Source: Aralia elata
Lineage: Eukaryota > Streptophyta > Magnoliopsida > Apiales > Araliaceae
Reading direction: 5' to 3'
NCBI GenBank assembly: GCA_034770075.1
Contig: CM068388.1
Span: 20,021,206-20,085,205 of the forward strand
Length of the DNA: 64,000 bases
The notes beneath the pieces were generated by a model. It was not told where the DNA came from. It did no database searches and was given only the letters and a program-made list of their open reading frames with translations. Shown piece after piece: positions 11,938 through 24,334 of the stretch. Position 1 is the first letter of the stretch; every line of letters starts with the position of its first letter. Made by a program: the position numbers and the translations under genes.

Positions 11938-13280
11938 TTAGGTAGAGGATTTAACATTTGGTGACCCTGGCTGTTCCACCACGATTTCCCCACTATCAAT
12001 TAAGTCCTGAATTTTGTGCTTCAGCGTCCAACATTCCTGCGTACCATGACCAGGGGAACCTGAGTGATAGGCGCATCGCTTGCTTGGGTCAAATCTTCTT
12101 CCATTCGGGTCACTTGGGGGTGCCAAATCGACTATTTTCCTCTGAGCTATCAATACGGCCAACACCTGCTCAAGAGGATCCCCGAGTGGGGTGAATACTC
12201 GATTTTTCGAGGTCTCGAATCTTCTTCGCCCATCCGCCCTCTGATCAATGAAGTTAGGTTGTCGGGATGGCCCCACTCTCTGCACCTGTACTGGAGGATT
12301 ATTTTTTGCCTTTCTAGATGATCCCTGCAGGATAAGGGAAACATCTTCTTCCTTTTTGTTTTGGACCCTTCGGGAAGTGCTGCCATAGTTTCCACTCTGG
12401 ATTTGTTCTGCAGCTGTTTCCAAGGCCGTGAAATCCCGAATCTTGCCAGACTTCAACCCCATATCCACCATTTCTCCATGTTTAATCATCTCAGCAAAAG
12501 GCCTACCAATCCCTGAAATAACCCGCTCATAATACGGGGCCTCTTGAATGTCTATAAAAGTCATCACCATCTCTGACTCGCTCATCGGGGGATTCACCTG
12601 TGCAGCCATACCCCTCCATCATTGTGCATAATCCCTGAAGGATTCCCTGGGTTGCTTCTTAACTTTTGTCATTTGGTACCTGTCAGGGGCATCTGGGCCT
12701 GAAAGCTGTATTGGGTTAAGAAGGTATGTGCCAATTCCTCCCAGTTGTGGATTCGGGCATTGTCAAGGCGGGCATACCAGATCCTTGCCTCCCCCGTTAA
12801 GCTTTTCTGGAATAGCTGCATCCTCAACCTTTCGTCCTCGGCATAAGACCCGAGTTCTCCAATGTATATTTTCAAGTGTGTGTAGGGGTCTCCCTTTCCA
12901 TTGTATTTTTCAAACTCGGGGACTTTGAACTTTTCCGGATATCTGGTTCCGGGGAAGACACATAGATCCGAGTAATTAACCCTACCCAGGGACCCTATGC
13001 CCTTCATGGATTGGATAGTTTCCTCCATTTGTTTCATTTTCTTCCGCAGGTCATCGGTATCTCCCTCTTCCGGGATATTGATCACTGTCTTGTTAGGTAC
13101 GGGAATGGCCTTCGGGATGACTGGCTCGCCCTTAGGTTTGGGTGGATCCTCTTTAGGTGGATCCTGTCGCGGTATCAATTGTTCCCTCAGTATTATGGCC
13201 ATTTCTAACATTTGCTTCTTGAAATCATCAAATTCCTCCCTAGATATGGAGCCAGGATTAGTAGGTGGGAGCTCAGCCAT
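11938..13280 (-). pseudogene. Gag of the Tat/Ogre-type element
   Basis: The first frame (13280-12669, starting MAELPPTNPGS) has a coiled segment (DLRKKMKQMEETIQSM) and the gag core (FKVPEFEKYNGKGDPYTHLK, YAEDERLRMQLFQKSLTGEA, ARIWYARLDN). The second (12609-11938) continues with PPMSESEMVMTFI, GSSRKAK-type basic stretches and a terminal finger CAYHSGSPGHGTQECWTL, the CX2HX4GHX4C form typical of Ogre/Tat gag. The frame is lost between 12610 and 12668, so the protein is interrupted once. Gag would package element RNA. With pol missing, a broken gag suggests dependence on helper proteins. Confidence 0.85.
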
Positions 13281-13643
13281 TTCAGATGTAGAGTTTTGGG
13301 CTCTTTTAGACTGCGAACGGGTTTGAGGAGCAATCCTACAGAAACAACGGTTCGAAGTTTAGATCCTGGGCAAATGAAAGGATATGGATGCATGCTAAAG
13401 CTGTAACTTTTGTGTTTTGGGTTTTTTAATCTTTTCCTGCAAAACAGTACGTTAGTAGTCCCTTATTGCAATAATAATTGATAGACATGACTTATTATGC
13501 CTTCCCAGCCATTCCCTGCAAAACATGGAGGTCAGTACTTTTTGTCAACAGGGGAGGCATATATGAATGGGATCATGACATTTTATACGCGTGAACGTAA
13601 AAGGGCATGAAGAGACTTTTCCTGCGTTGGGTTAATCTGAGGC
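13281..13643 (-). other. 5' leader of the Tat/Ogre-type element, gag-proximal part
   Basis: Untranslated leader between gag and the solo LTR insertion. It continues at 16532-16923 after that insertion. No ORF or repeat is visible. Confidence 0.6.
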
Positions 13644-13648
13644 TGACC

Positions 13649-16526
13649 TGTGACACCCCCAAATCTGGGTACTCAATTCCCCCTAATTTGGTGTTCACAA
13701 TCCCATTCATTCACATCTAACTACCTATAATTAAGCAATTAAAATAAACTTAATTAATCATCTCCCAAACCGGGTTACATCAATAAATAAAATCCCAGGT
13801 CACCACAACCTTAATACATCAAATGCGGAATAAAAATATAGTCTAAAACAAGTCTGGTACAAATGTTCATCAATTAAATAATAAATCTAGAACTATTTCT
13901 GCATCTTGCCCTTGCCCTTACTGGTGGACGGCTCGTCCTGCTTCTCGGGGCTTAGCTGAAATGTTTAGTGCAAGAGTGAGCAAACAATTGCCCACAAGAA
14001 TGATAACAATAACTTTTAATTGAAATAGAGTTTCAATAATGAGAAGTAATGATTTTCTGAAGTTAATCAATAAGTAATCAAAGTTTGAATATATCTGAGG
14101 GTCTCAAGACCTCGAACTATGTCCTAGGTTAACAAGTATTTTTTTTTTACCGTAACCTTTAACAGTCTTAAAGACTATAAATGGACCTTCATCTCGTACT
14201 CAGGGGGATCAGCCCTTTGTACAATGTATTGTGCACAACCATTTTAAACGCTAAGCGTAATAATCCCCTATGTTAGGGTTGTTCATCTCAGTTTATTATA
14301 AGAGTCCTTACCAAAAGGAACTTGGCTTGGAACAAGTTTAGATAATCTAAGTTTTTTTTTAAACGCTCATCAACTAAGGACTAGCTGAATCAATAATGGT
14401 TTGCTAGTCTAGTTCTTCAATAAAGTTTATATTCGTAGTTTGAATGATAATCAATAACTGAATAAATAATATCTGGAACAAAATATGATTACTCAACATA
14501 ATATCAGCCTTGCTTGAATAACAATAAGCTAAGGACAATTAATTCACTCAAAGGAAGTAAACTTGTTGAAATAATAACAAGCTTAAGAAATAAATAACTT
14601 GCTGTAACAATTTAACAAGTTTAGAGAAAGAAAACTTGCCTCAAGCGTAGATTACAAATTAAATAATTCACGATCCTTAAATCAACCTATACAATTAATT
14701 ATAAGATGGTAACATAAATTAGTTACAAAATTTATAATCACTTTAGGTTCCTTTTACCTAATTATAGTATCTCATTTAGCATACTTTAGACAACAAATGC
14801 TAACTTAGCAACCATCTTGGTAATACATTAGTCACATTAATATAAGTTTAATTATGCATCATAATTTCCCCAGAAAAGAAAATAATAATTAAATTTTTTT
14901 ATTTTTTTTTTAAAAACAGTAGCGTTTCTCGCCGGGGCGAGAAAAAGCTTAATGAAATCGTCGCCGGGGCGAGGATGTCGCCGGGGCGGCGTTTGGCTTA
15001 ACAATTTTGTCGCCGGGGCGACGCTGTCGCTGGGGCGAAGAAACCAGTTCATTTCTATCGCCGGGGCGATAGACTTGACTGTCGTCTTCCCCAGCTCGCG
15101 AACCAGTGAAAACTTAGGCCAATTTGGCCAAAATTTTCCGAATTCTACCATCCAGAAAACAAGTTAAATATACCCAAACATCATATATGCTAGAAAACAA
15201 TTACCCAACATGTTTCTAACTAATCTAAGCATTATGAAACACATAATCAATCAATTTAAAACCAAAAATTCACTGTTTTATAAAATAACCATGTTTTTTT
15301 TGCCATTTTCATAAAACAAAGCTCTGTAAATTCATTTTTCAACCAATTAAAAACCATTCTTCTTGCATTATTCATGTTTTTCATCAAATAATCATAAACA
15401 ATTATCAATTTACCGATTAATAACCAATTAGAGCATCAATTTTTTATACAAATATTCCATACATGAAATAAAGCTCTGTAAAACTAAGAACTCAATTCTA
15501 AAGCATGTTTTCATGGATTAAAAACCTTCAAATAGAGTTTTAATCATCAATATAAACATCACGTAATCATCTAATTCACATAGCTATCAATTATAATCAA
15601 AAAAAATCACATATTAAGCCAATGAATATTTTTACAGAGAACCAAATATTAAAATACAGAGAAGAGTATTATACCTTCTATTTGATTAAAAGAGAAGCTT
15701 GATTAACACTCTCCTAGCTTGAACTTCTACCTTCAATATCTTCTTTTCAAAATTCTCAAACTCTCTTCTTTCTCAAATTTCACAGAACTCTCTCTTTTCT
15801 CAAAACTCTCTTCTTTCTCTTTTCTCTCTGTTCTTCTCTTTTCTTTTCTTTCAACTGACGTACTTTTACAAAATAAAAACTGATGATTTTAAAAAGAATA
15901 AAAAAAACTGATGTTTTAAATAATAATAACGTATTAATCCTTAAATTGAATCATCAGTTAAGATTTTCAAAAGCCATAAGGCTTTTGTTTGGTAAACACT
16001 AATAAAAATAAACCTATTATTCTTATGTCTTGTTTGGTAAAACACAATTAAAATAACTCATTTTTCCAACCAAAGGTCATAAGGCCTAGTTTGGAAAAAC
16101 TAAATTAAAACTCCTTTCATTTATTTTAATAAAACATTATAACATATAGTTTTAAATGTCACACATTTAATTTAATTGAACTTATTATTATAAAATAAAT
16201 TCAATTAAATAAATTAACTAACTCAAATAATAATGATTTAATTTAACAACAAAAACACACCAAATAAATTATATTATTCAAATAAATTATTATTAACATA
16301 AATCATTTATTCAAATAATTCTTTTCATCATCTAAATTTAATTATTTAAAATTAAATTAGAATAATCATCACAAATCATATTCAAGTAATAATTAACACA
16401 ATTAACTCAACGTAAACTTATTTCACAATAGCTTAATAAATCATCTATTAACTCAATAAATTAACAAAAATATTTATACAACTCAATAAATATTTTTATT
16501 AATTCTCAAAAATTGCATTCGTTACA
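13649..16526 (-). mobile_element. Solo LTR of a gypsy (chromovirus-like) family, TSD TGACC
   Basis: A 2878 bp LTR alone, flanked by TGACC at 13644-13648 and 16527-16531. Its plus-strand start TGTGACACCCCCAAATC is the family end motif and it ends CGTTACA. It inserted in the leader of the Tat/Ogre-type element. No internal region remains, so the LTRs recombined and deleted it. The pyrimidine-rich block at 15720-15860 (minus-strand GA-rich leader) resembles the region just after the start of transcription in related LTRs. A palindrome cluster lies at 14925-15072. Confidence 0.92.
14925..15072. repeat. GC-rich palindrome cluster with co-varying flanks
   Basis: Six copies of a CGCC-GG-GGCG core. 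At 14925-14944 the arms are TTTCTCGCC and GGCGAGAAA. At 15009-15022 they are GTCGCC and GGCGAC. At 15055-15072 they are CTATCGCC and GGCGATAG. Weaker copies lie at 14961, 14978 and 15026. The outer arm bases differ between copies but stay complementary. Local GC is far above the surrounding LTR. Confidence 0.9.
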
Positions 16527-16531
16527 TGACC

Positions 16532-16923
16532 TATCCTAGGGATACTCTCACGGGCTTTTCGGCATGAAGGTCCCCAAATCTTCGCAATCTACTCGTTTGA
16601 GCCCTTTTGATTGGAGCGGATTTGGGTGGTGCATTTCCTGAGCCATCTCCGGGGAGCAGCCCCTTCGAGTCCAGTAATAAGCAATCGACAGGTTCGCCTC
16701 AGGAGGAGGTACTCTTTCAACATACATTCACATTCATCGTCCTCACCGTATGCAAATGATTACTTAAAAGTAAAGCAATTCCATCCAACCATTCATTTAT
16801 TTGGGCAAAACACACATTCACACAACAAAAGTAAAAAATCGAAATATCGCACACACACACATTTTATGAATTTTGAAAGGATAGGATAACATCAAGATTT
16901 GATCGCGGCTTAAACCCTCTAAT
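16532..16923 (-). other. 5' leader of the Tat/Ogre-type element, LTR-proximal part
   Basis: Untranslated leader between the solo LTR and the primer site. The plus-strand frame at 16611-16889 has no recognisable motif. Confidence 0.55.
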
Positions 16924-16942
16924 GTCCCCAGCAGAGTCGCCA
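16924..16942 (-). other. Primer binding site, Arg-tRNA type
   Basis: The minus strand reads TGGCGACTCTGCTGGGGAC, the arginine-tRNA primer site typical of Ogre/Tat elements. It lies two bases from the 5' LTR and sets the orientation. Confidence 0.9.
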
Positions 16943-16944
16943 GC

Positions 16945-18968
16945 TGTCGACGCCGGTTTTCTCGTCTTTCTTCGCGATATTTGTCCTTTTCCGATTTTAG
17001 CCTTTGTTATTAGATGATTTTGGGAAAAGGTCGGCATTGATGTCGACGGGGTTTTGAAAGATCGTTTTTTATGATGAGCCAATTAACCAGAGTCGCCAGT
17101 TGGTATATTTGAAATGGATGTACCAACTCATCCGAGTTTCGTTTTCGTAAATCGCTGGCTCATATGTGACTCCGAATTAATTGGTCTGCGAACCGAGATT
17201 CATAGAGTTCGGGGGTTTGCTTAAGCGAGGGGAAGGCGTTAGGCACCCCCCCGTCTTCCGTGAAACACGGTTGCCGCAATCTTGATGCTTTTCCTATCCT
17301 TTAATTCATGAAATGTGTATGTACGCGCGCGTGTGTGTGTATGTGTGCCTATGTGAATGTTATGGTGAGTTTGTATGAAAGAATCATTTGGATTTTTAGG
17401 AAAAGTCGTGCTTTAATTTGAAAACGCTTCAGAATGTCTTTTCAGCATACACGAGAAAGCTCTATGAGAAAGGTTTGATTTTAATTGTCAAAATTGCAAG
17501 ATTTCCATTAGGTGTCATTTTGGCAAAACAAGAGTTTTAAACCTTCGTCAAAATAGGAATCGAGATCTATACGTTGCCTTTCGTAACTCAATGATGGGCA
17601 AATTTCTAGGATCTCTTTAACCCTATGCACAACGGTTTAATAAAACGTTACTTATTTATAAAATTCATTTATGTGTGATGTTTTGGGAAAAACGATTTTT
17701 CTTTAGCTTATCTCGTTAAATAGGAATCGACATTCGTTAGCACTTTCAATTTCTTATCCTCGTGAAGCTAATAACCTAATTTGATTGAATTTTATGAAAG
17801 TCTTCATCGTTTAGCTTTGAAATCAATTTTAGGTCGTAAATCAAATCAAGCATTAAAATGCATTGGGGCTAGCCATGGGCATGTAAGCCATCCAAATAAC
17901 CCCAACGCCCACAATCACATACTTCACTATTACGGGGGCCTTAAACCCGATTTCAACTTGGTATCGTTTTAAGGCCCAATGATTACAATTTACAATAAAG
18001 GATTACATACATCAACATTGTCCATCATCGGATTTGGACCACGGGGTCGCGTTCCTAGGCTCACATCCACAATTTATACACACCCACGCAATGGATACTA
18101 CAAAAATTAAACAAGCTAAAATCGCCAAATGGAGATCATCGGGTCATTAGGAAGAATTTTGTTCCATTGGGAACCCTCACTAATAATCCTACAAATCCTT
18201 GTATCCTCAATAATATACAAAGAAAACTACATATAATATAACCCAAATGACCAAAAGCTTAACAAAATGATATAACGAAAATGCTATAAAAGAGGACTTT
18301 TCACCTTGCAAATGTTACCACAATTCGTACAAACTCGTATATTGAATGAAGTAGAAAATATATATGCTACAATCTAATCAAAAGAGTATAATTTCTCTCT
18401 TTTTTCTCTCTTTTCTCTCCTTTCCCGAGCTATCTTTGTTGCTATTTTTCTCTTCCTTTTCTTCCCAAAACTGCTGTTGTCCTCTCCCCTGGATGAAATG
18501 AAGAAACTGAGCTGAAATAGGCTGGCCTAGGGCAGCCGCAGATTAATCTGCGGCTGGCCGCAGATCAATCTGCGGCTGTCTGGCCCACCAGCTACTCAGC
18601 CTGGTTTCGAGTTCCGTGTTTCGAGTTCCGTGTTTTCAAAAGGCGCACTCATTGGCCGCAGATCAATCCGCGGCTGGCTGGCTTGACTTTCTCAATTTTC
18701 GTGCTACGCCTCAATTCTCGTGTCGTGACGTCGGTTTTCGCCGACATGTTCGTATTTTGCAGTCCGGGAATTACTGGGAGACGTGCCACATCATTCGGGA
18801 ATGCTCAAATCGGACAGCCTTGTTGTCACGTCGGTTTTGGTTGTAAATCGTCGCGGTGGCGTCGAGTGTTCGTATTTGTCCATCTTTTGCTCTCGCAGGC
18901 CGGTTCATTTGACGGATTTGCCCTCCTGTCAGGGTTAGTATACGAAGTGCAAAATTTGGGTGTCTACA
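16945..18968 (-). repeat. 5' LTR of the Tat/Ogre-type element
   Basis: TGTCGACGCC to GGGTGTCTACA, 2024 bp, followed by the target duplication GTATA at 18969-18973. It is nearly identical to 5874-7884 and carries the same palindrome cluster (18534-18674). Confidence 0.92.
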
Positions 18969-18973
18969 GTATA

Positions 18974-20416
18974 AGCTAATTTTATCTACTGCTAGAACCT
19001 AATCAGTTTCCCAAAATAATTGTTTAGTACAATGTATAACCCATTCAATCACAGGGGGAAAATTTAAAAAAAACTAACAATAAACCATCACAGTGGCTTG
19101 ACAGATTCAGAGCTATACCTTGGACTCGATCGATTTGCCGACCTTCTCCTTCTACCGAAATAGGTGATAAAGCTTTGGGACATCCACTCCAATGGAACCC
19201 ACAACCTCCGATCGATTACCCCCTGTTCCCTCTCTTTGTTAAATTTTGAACCCTAAAATTTCTTTCTAATTTGGGTCTCACAAAGCAAGGGAGAATCGGT
19301 AGCTTTGGGGGTCAATTTATAGGAAAAATCCTTACCCAAAATGGCTGGGTATTACCCCAATTAGCAGTTTAAGGACCAGCGGTTAGAGGGAGGTAGCCGT
19401 CCATTGTACTTATCAAGTCTACCGACGTCGCCGGCAGCCCTCGAGCCGCGTACCCTCACCGGTCAAGTCGCCGAATTTTCTGGAACCCCTTTGGTCCGAA
19501 CGTTGAACCCTCGGTCGTCCACTTCAGCCCTTGAATCGCCCGTCGGTTGCTCACGTCGTCGCCGGCGCACGCCTGGCGACTCGCCCTTGTCCCGTCCGAT
19601 TTGATCGAAGGCTTGGTTTTGCTCGGCTCGATCTGCTTTGGAGGTTTAGGTTTCAATCCCCTTTTCTCCGCCTGATTTGAGACTCCTAATGCAACGCTCA
19701 GTTTATCCCCAAATCAGATAGCCGGTCACGATACCCCAGCCCCAATTGAGTGGGTCGACCCGTCTGAAGTTAGACCAACCCGACTGGAAGGAATTTGGGC
19801 TCAACCCAATAGCGTTGGGCCAGCTGAATTAATAATAAAAAAATACGGCCCAAACAGGAAAATAAAAAGAGATTGGGCTCAGCCCTATTAATTTAAATCA
19901 ATTTGGAATAAAATAAGGTAGCCCAACTTGTTTATTAGCATTATTAACACTATGCTCCTAATATTTAAATTAAATAATTTAATTAATTAATAGTTCTTCA
20001 TGCAAATTATTTAAATCCGATAATTGTAAAAATGAATTATTTATTCAAATTCTCTCAAATTTTCTTGCCAACAAAATGTTAGGGTCAACCCATTAATTTA
20101 TTTCAAACTATTAGTGAGTCCCTTTAAGTCAAAGAAAATTATTGGACCACGTATTTATTAAATAATAATACCTACATGGATTCAATTAAATTCGAAAAAT
20201 TAAATAAAACGAATTTAATATATTAAAATAAATTAATACAATATTTAAAATTTCCTGGACATTACAATTACAAAATAACCCTTAATCGCATTTAACACAT
20301 ATAATACCACATTCTTACATAAATAGTTATCCTTATTTAAGGATTATCATACAATATTTATCACATAAATCATTTAAGACTATATTTCTAGTCGTACAAA
20401 TATTCAGGGTGTCACA
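18974..20416 (-). repeat. 5' LTR of the gypsy element, second part
   Basis: Continuation of the LTR interrupted at 5873. It ends CAGGGTGTCACA on the plus strand, which is the 5' end TGTGACACCCTG of the LTR in element sense. The GC-rich stretch 19420-19600 (frames on both strands, no motif) is probably leader sequence. The segment 19960-20400 is AT-rich promoter-side sequence. The outer target duplication cannot be checked because the other LTR is outside the window. Confidence 0.75.
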
Positions 20417-21826
20417 GGTTGGACCCACCGAATGGCTTTGGGGGCACAACTGATCTGATATGCTTTTTGACGGTCCCAACCTATCTCTAACCGAACCCCT
20501 TGGTTGAGAAAGACCAGTGGTGGATTACCCATGTGCCGAGACCGTTTTTGACTTGTTTGACACCATTATTACGGATGAAGAAATTTCAAGTGATTGAAAA
20601 ATTACTAAGCACTAAAGGCCCTCCTTTTAGCGTCAATGTTAACGCCAAGATTCGTCCATGCGTCCCAATCTCCAAAAGCGCGTTAATCCTGCACAGAAAC
20701 GAGACCACACTCAGTGAGCCTGGCGGTGTTATCCACTGGGGGATAGCTCTGGTGTGAGAATAAGTACAGACTGAATAAGGTTTTAACAATGGAGATTTTA
20801 AGCTTTAGTGCTGTAAAAAGTTGATTATTACCTGTAAAATGAGATTTTAGCCTTGTATTTATAGTGAACCCCCGGGCGATGTCACGCCTATCCCTGAATA
20901 ATAAATAGGACTCTTCATTAGGTCAGATGCATTAATGGGATTAGACCGAATCTCCTTGAAATAAGTAGGCGCTGAATTGCATCCTGACACCTACCTTGAG
21001 AACATGAATCTGAAAACTACTCCAATTGCTAAAACAGAATCCCACGTGGGAAGGTTTCCTTCACGTGGGCCGCAGCCTGCCATATAATCTGGGCCCAATA
21101 AGCCACCTTATCTTTTGGGCCTAATAAATCGCCTCCCAACCTCACAGCCCAATAATTCATCTGGGCCTAATAAATCACGCCCCAACAGTTATGAATATAT
21201 AAGAAAATCTGAATGAGCTGAATAGGGTAGAAATCTAAATAACGAATGAAATGATGTGTTTTGATAATTGTCTGTCTAAAATATCTGAATACGTATATTA
21301 TCCTATTTTAACCTTCTCGACTGTTATGAATAAATTTATTATGTAATTATAAATAAACAATGTTATCTAAGAAACATTAAATATAAACTTTTGAACAATA
21401 TTTGATGAAGTATACTATTAAAAATATAATTTTAGGAATAAAACATTAAAAAATATTAATAACATTCTATAGTATATAAAAGCAAAATAAAAGACTACAA
21501 CGACATTCATTAAATTGGTTATCCAATTTGTTAAATAAAAATCAAAAAATAATTTGTAGATAGTAAAAATTGTTTACAATAGTAAACAAGATGGATATTA
21601 AATGTAAATTTTAATTGTCTATGAGAATATATAAGTAAAAATATCATTAAGCACAACTTCTTACTCATTTAGTCACAAATTTTTTGAATGAATCATTCAG
21701 ACATATTTAAACGCATTCAGAGCTTAAAAATTGTTAACTAAACGGTCTGAATGACTTATTCGGCCAGATTAAGACTATTCAGACCAATTCAAAAATAAAC
21801 AAACAGTCCCTAAATGTGTAAAAGAA
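20417..21826. other. Intergenic, possible old LTR-like fragment
   Basis: 20417-20900 has moderate GC with stretches such as GTGAGCCTGGCGGTGTTATC that look like a decayed repeat, but I could not define ends. A perfect CCCACGTGGG palindrome lies near 21043. The rest is AT-rich, without genes. Confidence 0.35.
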
Positions 21827-22015
21827 AAAGTGAGTGTTAATATGAGACAGAGGGATTATAACAAGTGATTGGTTTTATTTTTAATATATTAATTGAATAA
21901 TATCTCAATTTGTAAAGGGAAAACAAGATCTTAAAGTATTACTATTTTTATATACAATTTTTTGAGATAGAGAGACTTCTGACTAAAGTAATATATTAGG
22001 AAAATGCAGAATCGA
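21827..22015. repeat. Dispersed repeat shared with the copine upstream region
   Basis: About 190 bp here (AGAGGGATTATAACAAGTGA through TGCAGAATC) matches 51540-51735 (AGAGGGAGTATAACATGTGA through TGCAAAATC), colinearly and in the same orientation. No TIRs were fixed. Probably a short non-autonomous element. Confidence 0.75.
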
Positions 22016-22526
22016 CACAATATTTATATTTTGTTTAACACAAACAACTACTAATTACTCTATTTATTCATTTCAAAACTTAAATGAATTTATCAATTGT
22101 GAATTTTCAAATTTTATAAATTGATTCAATACTAAAATATATCTCAAATTTTAAATAGGAGGGAGCAGATGATAGATTTGCATGGAGCGATATTAATTTG
22201 GATCAATAAATTGGTCAATTGTGAGGCATAAAATTAGTTGTTGGTCAATGTGACATATCCTTTAAAAAGTTATGTTACAGAATTACGAGTAAATTGCTTC
22301 AAGTCTATGCGTTTGGTCCAAACTGTAGTATTCGCATATGGTGGACGAATAAAAATCAACCAATGAAAATGATGATGTCAACAAAAATGACATGGTAGTA
22401 TTACGTAATCCAATTTTATATGGATTATGGATGGTATTAGTTTGTTTCCTTAAAAGTCTATGGAGACCGGAGTATTCTAAAGGATAAATCAAAAAAGTGG
22501 ATCAGTATCCCTCGATTGCACCTATA

Positions 22527-22690
22527 TTTTAATTTCTATCGATACGTATTTAGCGATATAAATATTACATTTAATAACAAAATAAAAATTGTCATAAATA
22601 ATTAACGATATATTAAAATTTGTTGCAAATAGTTGTGTTGTTAAAAATAAATTTTATATCGTTAAATGTGTATTGAACAAAAATTAGAGA
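22527..22690. mobile_element. MITE-like foldback element
   Basis: About 164 bp with imperfect inverted ends of about 40-50 bp: GATACGTATTTAGCGATATAA on the left against the complement of the right end AATACACATTTAACGATATA. It has no coding capacity. The target duplication is unclear. Confidence 0.65.
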
Positions 22691-23277
22691 ATAAATGTAA
22701 TAGAGAAGATTTTAATCCCAAAAAAGTGTTTGTTAAAGCCATTATATATTCAGGAAATTTACATTTTTATAAAAATATAATGCTCTACACATTTTTCTTC
22801 TTATGAATAAGGACCCACATTTATGTAAAATTAAATATTATATAGGAAAAGCAACCATTTATACATTAAATCTTTAGATACTATCAACTTTCTCGATTTT
22901 TTCTACATATATACTAAATTGGCATGTTGCTACGTGATCATGTAAATTGATAATTTTACATAAGGGCCTTACATAATTTAGGATTCTACAAGAATTATTT
23001 AAGAATCATAGCTAAAGTCTTTAGCTATACGACCTACTGCGAGGGTTCTCAACCATTGTTAAAACACAACGGTCATAAGGCCTATAATTACGGTCAGCGA
23101 TCCTCGCTATTTTCATAAGTATTTTTAATATTTTCACATATCTCCTTACTCACATAAAGGTTAAGTGGGTCTCACTTTCATGTAAAAAAAAATATAATAA
23201 TATCAAATACACGTACAAAAGTATCAATTCTATAATATAATCTCATTTCTGATTAAGCTATCTAACTCTAAATATAT

Positions 23278-23335
<58 letters not shown>

Positions 23336-24334
23336 CTCTTAATTTAAAGATAAAGGAGTTGAAACCTGCCAGATGACTAGATAATTAAAAGAAGTATATA
23401 TGCACAAAATCCATTCGAAAGAATCAAATGGCAATTTGGCATTGACGTCTTCCATTCATTGTTATCATCTTTGGCACGTTCAAATCAATCACAACAAATT
23501 ATAAGACATTCCTTTCAAATTATAATTTCTAATTAATATCAACAAACTTCCACACATCATCCATATTATACATCGATTTAGGATCCAAGTTTCCGTCTTT
23601 GGTGCCTTCTAGTCAAGCAGCAATAAGGACATTATTCTAGTTTATCCACAAAGCTGAGTTTTATCTACAAACATGATATTTTCCAAAAAAAACAATAAGA
23701 TAGAGAATTGATATCTCCACAAGCTCCCTCTCATCTGAGTGTGTGTGTGTAACACTCTAGTCTCACATCTAAACATGTAGAAAAAATTTGTCTATATATA
23801 AGAAATTAAGTTACTAACAATAGTACTTCAGTCACGACCTTTTAGGTGAGTTTGTGGTGGGTTAAGATGACCTAAAAAAGATACTATTGGGCTAGTAGTT
23901 TAACGTCTTGTTTCGATGAATTTAACTCGATTTGATCCAATATTTATTCTAGACTTGAGATTTGACTCGGGTTGTTATAGTGTGGTACATTTTTTTTTTG
24001 AATAAGCAAACAAACGTTCATTAATCTAAAAAAGGAGTGCATCTAAAAGATTTGGATGAACACCCAAAGCAATTACAATTTGAAAAGTCGTACATATTTT
24101 CACAAGATTTCTCCCACACTCATGTGGAATCCATTTATTCTTCTTGTAAGAAGGAGATATAGTGAAACTATTATTTTTTGCTTGTGTAAATATCAATTCC
24201 CCAATTTATTATTATTTTTTTTAAGTTTTAATCTATTGAATCTCAACAGACCAAAAAATGACTGGTAATTCTACTAGTTGTAAATTTACATTTTCCATTA
24301 TGCAAATTATTGAATGCTTTTACATTTTGTATAT
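22691..24334. other. Intergenic AT-rich sequence with (TA)26 microsatellite
   Basis: No gene or defined transposon. A (AT)n tract of about 26 units lies at 23282-23333. A short (GT)n lies near 23738. Frames such as 24056-24268 have no recognisable motif. Confidence 0.6.

Larger units (their letters stand above)
5874..18968 (-). mobile_element. Non-autonomous Tat/Ogre-type retrotransposon
   Basis: A full-length minus-strand element with TSD GTATA, LTRs of 2011 and 2024 bp, an Arg-tRNA primer site (16924-16942) and a polypurine tract (7885-7898). The only coding remnant is an Ogre/Tat-like gag. The space where pol should be (7900-11900) holds tandem repeats and short spacer. It would need proteins from an autonomous relative. 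It sits in the LTR of the gypsy element above and itself received a solo LTR at 13649-16526. The two LTRs look nearly identical by eye, apart from small indels and scattered substitutions, so insertion is fairly recent. Confidence 0.9.
1..20416 (-). mobile_element. Ty3/gypsy (chromovirus-like) retrotransposon, partial, 5' LTR split by a nested element
   Basis: The element reads right to left: 5' LTR (3780-20416, interrupted), primer site (3759-3776), a coiled-coil ORF, gag, protease, then reverse transcriptase running off the left edge. RNase H, integrase and the 3' LTR are outside the window. The gag start (MPPRGRPRNRQ), the zinc-knuckle/protease arrangement and the very long LTR fit the Tekay/Del branch of chromoviruses, but no chromodomain is visible to confirm this. 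Gag-pol is broken by frameshifts, so this copy is inactive. The Tat/Ogre-type element at 5874-18968 inserted later into its 5' LTR. Confidence 0.85.

Noticed and set aside
7532..18979. Frames of 76-103 residues conserved between 7.5 and 18.6 kb
   Set aside because: They lie in the two LTRs of one element and are duplicated with it; no domain and no codon-level evidence.
19400..19660. GC-rich frames on both strands near 19.5 kb as a gene, and GTCGCC..GGCGAC as another palindrome cluster
   Set aside because: They lie in the gypsy LTR without a domain; the inverted repeat is isolated with a long loop, weaker than the six clusters reported.
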